Source: CBDCFV01 sp965216425
Lineage (GTDB): Bacteria > Chloroflexota > Dehalococcoidia > Lucifugimonadales > UBA3495
Direction: 5' to 3'
Assembly: GCA_965216425.1 (NCBI GenBank)
Contig: CBDCFV010000007.1
Location: 1,448,774 to 1,512,773, forward strand
DNA length: 64,000 bases
Below are positions 17,171 through 23,460 of the stretch, piece by piece; position 1 is the stretch's first letter; every line of letters begins with the position of its first letter. Position numbers and translations under genes: made by a program. The notes under the pieces were generated by a model. It had not been told where the DNA came from, ran no database searches, and was given only the letters and a program-made list of their open reading frames with translations.

Positions 17171-17200
17171 ACGTTTCTGCAGGCGGAGGAGGTTGAGCCG

Positions 17201-17953
17201 ATGCGGGCCCCAACCATAGCAGCCAACTGGAAGATGAACACCACCGTGGATGAAGCTGTCCGGTTGGCCGCGGCAGTCAGGGACGGCCTCCCAGCCGAAT
17301 GCACTGCTGACGTTATCCTTTGTCCTCCCTTTATATCCCTGCAATCCGTAAAGGGTTTTGTGGACGGCTCGGCCATCAAAGTCGGTGCTCAAAACATGTA
17401 CTGCGAACCCAGCGGTGCATTCACCGGGGAGACATCGCCGCTCATGTTGCAAGGCATCTGCGACTACGTGATGTTGGGCCACTCGGAGCGCCGCCAGATT
17501 TTTGGTGAGACTGACGAACTGGTCAACCGCAAGGTCAAAGCGGCCTTTGCCCACGGCCTGAAGCCCATCCTGTGCGTTGGAGAGACTCTGGAGCAGCGGG
17601 AAGCGGGTGAGGCCGGGGCCGTAGTGGACAAGCAGTTGCGCACTGCCTTGGATGGCATAGTTGACATAAGCGGCCTGCTGGTCGCTTATGAACCGGTATG
17701 GGCAATTGGCGCCGGCCAGGCCGCTACCCCTGAAATCGCTGCCGACATCATGGGCGGAGCCCTGCAATCGTCGCTGGTTTCCATGTATGCGGCACCGGCC
17801 GCTGAAGTGCCCCTTCTGTACGGCGGCAGCGTGAATGGAGACAACGTCGCAGGGTTCTTGGGACATGATTGTATCCACGGGGCGCTTGTCGGGGGCGCCA
17901 GCTTGCAGGCCGACCAGTTCCTGCGAATTGTTCAAGTTGCCGCCAACGCCTAG
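17201..17953 (+). CDS. tpiA: Triosephosphate isomerase
   Basis: A 250-residue TIM barrel. Catalytic residues Lys11 (ANWKMN), His94 (LGHSERRQ) and Glu164 (AYEPVWAIG) are all present, with the phosphate-binding YGGSVNGDN near the end. It interconverts dihydroxyacetone phosphate and glyceraldehyde 3-phosphate. It sits in the pgk-apgM-tpiA glycolytic group. Gap A and enolase genes are not in the window. Confidence 0.97.
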   Translation: MRAPTIAANWKMNTTVDEAVRLAAAVRDGLPAECTADVILCPPFISLQSVKGFVDGSAIKVGAQNMYCEPSGAFTGETSPLMLQGICDYVMLGHSERRQIFGETDELVNRKVKAAFAHGLKPILCVGETLEQREAGEAGAVVDKQLRTALDGIVDISGLLVAYEPVWAIGAGQAATPEIAADIMGGALQSSLVSMYAAPAAEVPLLYGGSVNGDNVAGFLGHDCIHGALVGGASLQADQFLRIVQVAANA

Positions 17954-17968
17954 ACTGTATTCCCTCAA

Positions 17969-18967
17969 TTGTCGCTGCCAAGCCGTCCAGCTTTCATGCG
18001 AATTCCGCACCCCCACGTGACTCCCGCCGCTCCACCCATCGTTGCTGTTGTCGGCCCCACAGCCGTGGGCAAGACACGGCTGGCCATATCCTTGGCGCGC
18101 CGGTTCAACGGGGAGATCGTCAACGCCGACAGCCGGCAAGTCTATCGGTTGATGTCTATCGGCACAGCGAAACCCATGCCGGCGGAGCGGGCTGAAGCTC
18201 GTCATCACCTTGTCGATATCCTCGACCCCAATGAAAGCTTTGGCTTGGGGCTATTCTTGAAGCTGGCCCACGACGCAATAGGTGATATAGCCACCCGCGG
18301 CCGCCTGCCCATAGTCTCCGGTGGTACGGGTCAATACGTTTGGGGACTGCTGGAAGGCCGGCAAGTGCCAGAAGTCCCGCCGGACCCCGCGTTCAGGCAA
18401 CGGCTGGAGCAAATGGCCTCCGAAGGGGGTGGTGAGGCGCTGCACGCAAGATTGCAGGAAGTGGACCCGGACAGGGCCGCTGCCCTGGACCCTCGCAACG
18501 TGCGCCGGGTTATCCGCGCCTTGGAAATCCACCAAGCCACCGGACGGAAACCGTCGAATATGGGAAAAAGGGAAGCCCTGCCCTTCCCAACGCTGGTTAT
18601 AGGGTTGACCATGGAACGACAGGAGCTATACCGGCGGATAGACGCCAGGGTTGACGATATGATGGCTGAAGGGTTGTTGGAAGAGGTGCGGGAACTGGCC
18701 GCGGAGGGCTATGCTCCGGGACAAGGAGCGTTGGGCAGTCCCGGATACCGGGAGTTGGGGGAGTACTTGTCAGGCCAGACCTGCTTGGATGAAGCGGTTC
18801 GCCGAACAAAGACCCAGACCCACCGGATGGCCCGCCGGCAGTACACATGGTTCAAGCCAAACGATCTCGGAATCCACTGGCTGGACGCTGCCGCCGCCAA
18901 CCTGGATGAGGCGGCGGCGGGGCTCGTCGCCGAATTCCTGGACGCCAATCCCCCTGTGTTACAATAA
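17969..18967 (+). CDS. miaA: tRNA dimethylallyltransferase
   Basis: An enzyme of about 320-332 residues that transfers dimethylallyl to A37 of UNN-reading tRNAs. The P-loop GPTAVGKT, the NADSRQVYRLMSIGTAKP block, the SGGTGQYVWGLLEG motif and the late RRQYTWFK are intact. The start is either TTG 17969 (16 nt after tpiA) or ATG 17996; neither has a strong ribosome site, and the family N-terminus favours the later one. The 3' end abuts dapF. Confidence 0.95.
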   Translation: MSLPSRPAFMRIPHPHVTPAAPPIVAVVGPTAVGKTRLAISLARRFNGEIVNADSRQVYRLMSIGTAKPMPAERAEARHHLVDILDPNESFGLGLFLKLAHDAIGDIATRGRLPIVSGGTGQYVWGLLEGRQVPEVPPDPAFRQRLEQMASEGGGEALHARLQEVDPDRAAALDPRNVRRVIRALEIHQATGRKPSNMGKREALPFPTLVIGLTMERQELYRRIDARVDDMMAEGLLEEVRELAAEGYAPGQGALGSPGYRELGEYLSGQTCLDEAVRRTKTQTHRMARRQYTWFKPNDLGIHWLDAAAANLDEAAAGLVAEFLDANPPVLQ

Positions 18968-18995
18968 CCTCGCCTCAAAGGGAGGAGCCAAGCCC

Positions 18996-19850
18996 ATGAA
19001 ATTCACCAAAATGGAAGGCGCGGGGAACGACTATATCTATGTCGATGCCCGTTCCATGGATCTGGACTGGCCCGAATTGTCCCGCAAGATGAGCGACCGT
19101 CACTTCGGCATTGGAGGCGACGGGCTGATACTCATCAAGGGCTCTGACATCGCCGACCTCAAGATGAGCATGTTCAACGCCGATGGCTCCGAAGGGGAGA
19201 TGTGTGGGAACGGGATCCGGTGCTTCGCCAAGTACGCCATCGAGCATGAAATTGTGCCTCCGCCAACCAACGGACTGAACGTGGAGACCCTGGCTGGAGT
19301 GCGTAATATTGTCCCCAAGTACCATGGCAGCATCATCAGCGGCGCCAGGGTATCCATGGGTGCTCCGATCCTGGAACCCGACTTGGTCCCAGTGGCATTG
19401 GAGCCTGCCGAAACCTACAGGACCGGGCCGGTGCTCGACTATCCCTTCGAAATGGATGGGCGGGGTCTGCCCCTCAGCTTTGTTTCCATGGGCAACCCCC
19501 ATGCCGTTACCTTCATCGAGCAACCGGTGGCCGACTTCCCGCTGCATACTATCGGTCCCAAGGTCGAACACCATCCCATATTCCCTCGGCGGGTCAACTT
19601 CGAGATCGTCAACGTTATAGGGCCGGGACGGCTCGACGCCCGCGTGTGGGAACGGGGTTCCGGTGAGACCTTGGCCTGTGGCACCGGCGCCTGCGGCATA
19701 GCAGTGGCAGCCCGCTTGGCCGGTATCTGTGACGACAAGGTTGACATAAAACTACCCGGCGGCACACTGACAATCGAGTGGGACGGCACAGGAGAGGTCT
19801 TCCTGGAAGGGCCGGCAGTAGAAGTGTTCACCGGGGAATGGTCGGTTTGA
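18996..19850 (+). CDS. dapF: Diaminopimelate epimerase
   Basis: A 284-residue cofactor-free racemase converting LL- to meso-diaminopimelate for peptidoglycan and lysine. The two catalytic cysteines are Cys70 (MCGNGIRCF) and Cys228 (LACGTGACG). The start is fixed by GGGAGGAG 8-15 nt upstream of ATG 18996. dapL, which makes its LL-DAP substrate, follows after 105 nt. Confidence 0.96.
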   Translation: MKFTKMEGAGNDYIYVDARSMDLDWPELSRKMSDRHFGIGGDGLILIKGSDIADLKMSMFNADGSEGEMCGNGIRCFAKYAIEHEIVPPPTNGLNVETLAGVRNIVPKYHGSIISGARVSMGAPILEPDLVPVALEPAETYRTGPVLDYPFEMDGRGLPLSFVSMGNPHAVTFIEQPVADFPLHTIGPKVEHHPIFPRRVNFEIVNVIGPGRLDARVWERGSGETLACGTGACGIAVAARLAGICDDKVDIKLPGGTLTIEWDGTGEVFLEGPAVEVFTGEWSV

Positions 19851-19955
19851 TGCCCGGCGTTGGAGTCAAATGTTCAAGACTTGAGAATGTGTCGAGAGGA
19901 TTTCGAGCAGACGTGAGATCGGATCCCTATTACAACAAAGAAGAGGACCACTGAT

Positions 19956-21134
19956 ATGGAATTTTCCCAACGACTGGGCAAACTTGCTCCTTATCCTTTT
20001 GTGGAGATTTCCCGGATTATCGCCGCCAAACGTGCCGCTGGGGCCGACGTGGTTACCTTCGGAATTGGCGACCCCGACATCCCTACGCCGCAACCCATCA
20101 TCGACCGCCTCTTGAGTGCGTCCCAATACCCGCCTAACCATCGTTATCCCGAGACTGACGGCCTCCCCGAGATGCGCCGGGCCATCGCAGAGTGGTACAA
20201 AAAGCGATTTAACGTAACGTTGGACCCTGACAAAGAAGTTCTGCCCCTGATTGGCGCCAAGGAGGGCATCGGACACGCAGCCTTCTGCTTCCTTGATCCA
20301 GGAGACATCGCTCTGGTGCCCGATCCGGCTTACCCGGTCTACGGCGTAGGGACGATGTTCGCCGGGGCCGAGAGCCACGTGATGCCACTTTACGAGAGCA
20401 ACGGTTGGCTGCCGGAGCTTGACGCTATTCCGTCCGATGTGGCCCGCGCCGCCAAGGTGATGTGGTTGAACTACCCCAACAACCCCACCAGCGCCGTTGC
20501 CACCGAAGAGGACTTCGCCTCGGCCATCGCGTTCTGCAAAGAGAACGACATCGCACTGCTTCACGACGCCGCCTACAGCGAGGTGGGGTACGAGGGGTAT
20601 CAAGCATCCAGCTTACTGCAGGTGGATGGGTCGAAAGACATCGGAATTGAGTTCCACTCGCTGTCCAAGACCTACAACATGACGGGTTGGCGTATCGGCA
20701 TGGCGGTCGGCAACGCCGACATGATACACGCGCTGTTCCAGGTAAAGGCCAACCTGGACTCCGGCGTTCCCCAAGCGGTGCAGGAGATGGCCATGGAGGC
20801 CCTGACCGGTCCGCAGGACTGCGTGAACGAAAACGTGGAGATATACCAACGCCGCCGCGACCGGGTGGTGAGTGCGGTCAGGACCCTGGGAATGGAAGTT
20901 GCGGTGCCAAGGGCCAGCCTGTACATTTGGGCCAAGGTGCCCGAGGGCTTCACATCGGCGGAACTGGCCCAGAGATTGCTGGAAGACTTGGACGTAGTCG
21001 TAACCCCCGGTTCCAGCTACGGGCGTTACGGTGAAGGTTACATCCGGTTGTCTTTGACCACCCCTGACGAGCAGGTGGAAAAGGGCTGCCAGCGCATTGA
21101 ATCCTGGAGCCTCCCGGCTCCGCGTGGAGGCTGA
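19956..21134 (+). CDS. dapL: LL-diaminopimelate aminotransferase
   Basis: A 392-residue fold-type I PLP aminotransferase. Family marks: VVTFGIGDPDIPTPQPI, LNYPNNPTSAV, and the PLP lysine in HSLSKTYNMTGWR. It converts tetrahydrodipicolinate directly to LL-DAP, the short route used by plants, chlamydiae and many Chloroflexota. Pairing with dapF supports this over a generic aminotransferase. AAGAAGAGGA precedes the ATG. Confidence 0.92.
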   Translation: MEFSQRLGKLAPYPFVEISRIIAAKRAAGADVVTFGIGDPDIPTPQPIIDRLLSASQYPPNHRYPETDGLPEMRRAIAEWYKKRFNVTLDPDKEVLPLIGAKEGIGHAAFCFLDPGDIALVPDPAYPVYGVGTMFAGAESHVMPLYESNGWLPELDAIPSDVARAAKVMWLNYPNNPTSAVATEEDFASAIAFCKENDIALLHDAAYSEVGYEGYQASSLLQVDGSKDIGIEFHSLSKTYNMTGWRIGMAVGNADMIHALFQVKANLDSGVPQAVQEMAMEALTGPQDCVNENVEIYQRRRDRVVSAVRTLGMEVAVPRASLYIWAKVPEGFTSAELAQRLLEDLDVVVTPGSSYGRYGEGYIRLSLTTPDEQVEKGCQRIESWSLPAPRGG

Positions 21135-21187
21135 TTTACATAAGTAAGCGTTTAATAGCAGTCGAGCCAGAGGCGGAACGTGCGGTC

Positions 21188-22315
21188 TTGGTGGCGGTCG
21201 AGCTGAAAGGCCGGGACCACCTGTGGGCGATGGAAGATAGCCTGCCGGAGTTGGAATACTTGGCCAATACCGCCGGAGCCAACGTTGTCGCGTCGGTCAT
21301 CCAGCGTTCCGATCGCCTCACGCCTACTTACGTGGGCAAGGGTAAGTTGGAAGAGCTTCAGGACGTTGCCAGCCTGAACCAGGCCGACGTCGTCATTTTC
21401 GACGACGAACTGACCCCCACCCAGCAACGGAACCTGGAAAACGCCCTGCAACGGAAGGTGATTGATCGCACAGCCTTGATTCTCGACGTCTTCGGCCGTA
21501 ACGCATCAACTTACGAAGGCAAGCTTCAGGTGGAGTTGGCCCAGCATGAGTACCTGCTCCCACGGCTGGCCGGGCAGTGGTCCCACTTGGAGCGGTTGGG
21601 CGGTGGCATTGGCACCAGGGGTCCTGGCGAGACCCAGATCGAGACCGACCGGCGGCTGGTGCGGCGGCGCATCCAGAAGATAAAGTCTGACTTGGACGGT
21701 GTCCGTCAACGACGTTCCCTGCACATGGGCCGCCGCAAGAAATCAACCATTCCCATGGCCACTCTGGTCGGGTACACCAATGCGGGCAAAAGCACGCTGT
21801 TTAACGCCCTAAGCAACGCCGGGGTTACCGCCGAGGACAAGCTTTTCTCTACTCTTGACCCGGTAACGCGGCGTATCCGGTTGCCCTCCGGCTCCCAACT
21901 CCTGCTCAGCGACACCGTGGGATTCATCCAGAAGCTTTCCCCCAAGGTGGTGGCAGCCTTCCGGGCTACACTGGAAGAGTTGCAGCAGTCGGATATCCTG
22001 CTCCACGTCATCGACGTGTCCCATCCAAAGGCCCCTGAACAGACCGTGGTGGTTGAAGATACCTTGACCGAACTGGGGTTAGGGGAAAGGCCGCGGCTGT
22101 TGGTGATGAACAAGATGGACCTTCTCACCGGCAGCCTCGGTGATGCCGAGCCGGGGACTCAACCGTTGGAGGCGTCGCGTTACGGGGCTTGGCCCAGCGT
22201 TCTGGTTTCGGCGGCCAAGGGTTGGAATCTGGATGCCCTGTTGCAGGAAATCGAGAAGCGGATAATGGCCATCGAGGGACCGATGATGGTGCCGGTGGAC
22301 AAGCCGGGCCGGTGA
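21188..22315 (+). CDS. hflX: GTPase HflX
   Basis: A ribosome-associated GTPase that splits stalled 70S ribosomes. The HflX domain contains YVGKGKLEELQD, FDDELTPTQQRNLE and GRNASTYEGKLQVELAQ; the linker is GTRGPGETQIETDRR; the G domain has GYTNAGKST, DTVGF and NKMD. The frame continues upstream of 21188 (TTG) without ATG/GTG/TTG, and the upstream codons give EPEAERAVLVAVEL, which resembles the usual HflX N-terminus. The true start is therefore probably a rare codon (CTG 21131, ATT 21134 or ATA 21140) just after the GGAGG at the dapL stop. Confidence 0.93.
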   Translation: MVAVELKGRDHLWAMEDSLPELEYLANTAGANVVASVIQRSDRLTPTYVGKGKLEELQDVASLNQADVVIFDDELTPTQQRNLENALQRKVIDRTALILDVFGRNASTYEGKLQVELAQHEYLLPRLAGQWSHLERLGGGIGTRGPGETQIETDRRLVRRRIQKIKSDLDGVRQRRSLHMGRRKKSTIPMATLVGYTNAGKSTLFNALSNAGVTAEDKLFSTLDPVTRRIRLPSGSQLLLSDTVGFIQKLSPKVVAAFRATLEELQQSDILLHVIDVSHPKAPEQTVVVEDTLTELGLGERPRLLVMNKMDLLTGSLGDAEPGTQPLEASRYGAWPSVLVSAAKGWNLDALLQEIEKRIMAIEGPMMVPVDKPGR

Positions 22316-22507
22316 CGATTTCTCCTCGCCGATCTTGTCCCCCCTTGATAGCCCCTGGGCATCGCTATTTGGGCCCAAAACGAAAATACACATTGGTTCG
22401 CACAAGATACGTTATGTTGCGCAGAGGCATCTTTTAATCCTTAGTTTACATAACATTCCTTGTAATCCATTGCCCTCGCCCCAGCGTCCGGGCGGCGCCT
22501 CATGTAA

Positions 22508-22585
22508 TTGTCTGAATCAGGATTATCAAGATTGAAGGATCAACAGGATGAATTGGATATATCCTGTAAATCCTGATTCAGACAA
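22508..22585. repeat. 78-bp MITE-like element with perfect terminal inverted repeats
   Basis: TTGTCTGAATCAGGATT at the left is the exact reverse complement of the right end. Internal AGGAT units add further palindromy. A partial copy (right half only) lies at 51150-51184. It sits between hflX and the tRNA cluster; the rest of 22316-22507 shows nothing recognisable. Confidence 0.75.
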
Positions 22586-22630
22586 CAACGTCCCAACAAG
22601 TTTTAATCACACCTCCGTACTCCGGCAGGG

Positions 22631-22660
22631 TTGCGTTGGGTATGCGGTTCTCCCTATAAT
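22631..22660 (+). promoter_or_regulatory. Promoter candidate for the tRNA cluster
   Basis: TTGCGT (22631-22636), an 18-bp spacer and a consensus TATAAT (22655-22660), 20 nt before tRNA-Val. Confidence 0.5.
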
Positions 22661-22679
22661 TGAAGTGCCTGGAACCAAG

Positions 22680-22755
22680 GGGCGGTTAGCTCAGTGGTTA
22701 GAGCGCCTCGTTCACACCGAGGAGGCCGGAGGTTCAAATCCTCCATCGCCCACCA
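22680..22755 (+). tRNA. tRNA-Val (anticodon CAC)
   Basis: Acceptor GGGCGGT/ATCGCCC, anticodon arm CCTCG-TTCACAC-CGAGG giving CAC, T-arm GGAGGTTCAAATCCTCC, CCA encoded. Confidence 0.95.
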
Positions 22756-22773
22756 CTTGGCAGGAAGTGGCAC

Positions 22774-22859
22774 GCCGAGGTGGCGGAACGGCAGACGCGC
22801 TGCGTTCAGGGCGCAGTGTCCTTACGGATGTGTGGGTTCAAATCCCTCCCTCGGCACCA
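22774..22859 (+). tRNA. tRNA-Leu (anticodon CAG)
   Basis: A class II tRNA with a long variable arm (GTGTCCTTACGGATG region). Acceptor GCCGAGG/CCTCGGC, anticodon arm CTGCG-TTCAGGG-CGCAG giving CAG, CCA encoded. The T-stem has one T-T mismatch. Confidence 0.93.
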
Positions 22860-22938
22860 AATCGAGTCATTACCCGCCTGTAGGCAAAAATCGCCGGGCC
22901 CCAGTGTCCTTGGGTCAGGTGATCGACAGGCAAGATGC

Positions 22939-23014
22939 GCGCTTGTAGCTCAGTGGATAGAGCGCTGCCCTGCGGAGGCAGAGGTCGTGGGTTCAAATCC
23001 CGCCAAGCGCACCA
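22939..23014 (+). tRNA. tRNA-Arg (anticodon GCG)
   Basis: Acceptor GCGCTTG/CAAGCGC, anticodon arm CTGCC-CTGCGGA-GGCAG giving GCG, CCA encoded. Most bacteria read CGN codons with an ACG anticodon edited to inosine, so the G at position 34 is notable. Confidence 0.92.
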
Positions 23015-23094
23015 TAAACTCCATTGGTATTCTCCTCATACTCACGCCGGGTGCCGTCGTTTCTCCGGATGCCGCGATCCCGCCCCTGAGTAAA

Positions 23095-23152
23095 TGTCTC
23101 AAAACGTGGCATACTACCCAACCCGTCATTCCCGCGAAGGCGGGAATCCATG
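23095..23152 (+). repeat. REP-type hairpin with partial MITE left end
   Basis: TGTCTCAAAACGTGGCA leads into a hairpin of the TCATTCCCGCGAAGGCGGGAA type (23126-23148). The left part matches the elements at 38738 and 34421; a matching right end is not recognisable. Confidence 0.65.
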
Positions 23153-23240
23153 TCGCATCGTTTTATTGCCTGCCGCCGTTCCATTCTTCGGGATGGTCCT
23201 CCACAAGCGGTCAACCGGCGTCCTGAAAATCCGCCTGCCC

Positions 23241-23280
23241 CTGTAAGCCGATTTAAGGCCTCTAAAATAGTAGAAGCGGT
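23241..23280 (+). repeat. Dispersed 40-nt motif, copy 3
   Basis: CTGTAAGCCGATTTAAGGCC, 15 bases, GCGGT. It lies 180 nt upstream of the export-adaptor gene on the same strand. Between them a TATAAT at 23425-23430 may be a -10 box, with no convincing -35. Confidence 0.7.
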
Positions 23281-23460
23281 ATGCCCCCAGACGGGAGCTT
23301 CATCATTTCTCCATAATCTTCGGATAGAGTGATGGAATGTCCCGCCAAGCGCTGGCCGTCCCTTGAAAAACTTGGCCAACGCAGCCCACTATTTTGCGTT
23401 CAAGCCAGCCTCGTTTATGTAAACTATAATCAAATACCGGGCCGGAAGAGATGACATTAC

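Noticed and set aside
16601..18208. 535-codon minus-strand open frame opposite apgM, tpiA and miaA
   Set aside because: It is antisense to three clearly functional genes, has no ribosome site and no family similarity; GC-rich codon bias creates such long mirror frames.
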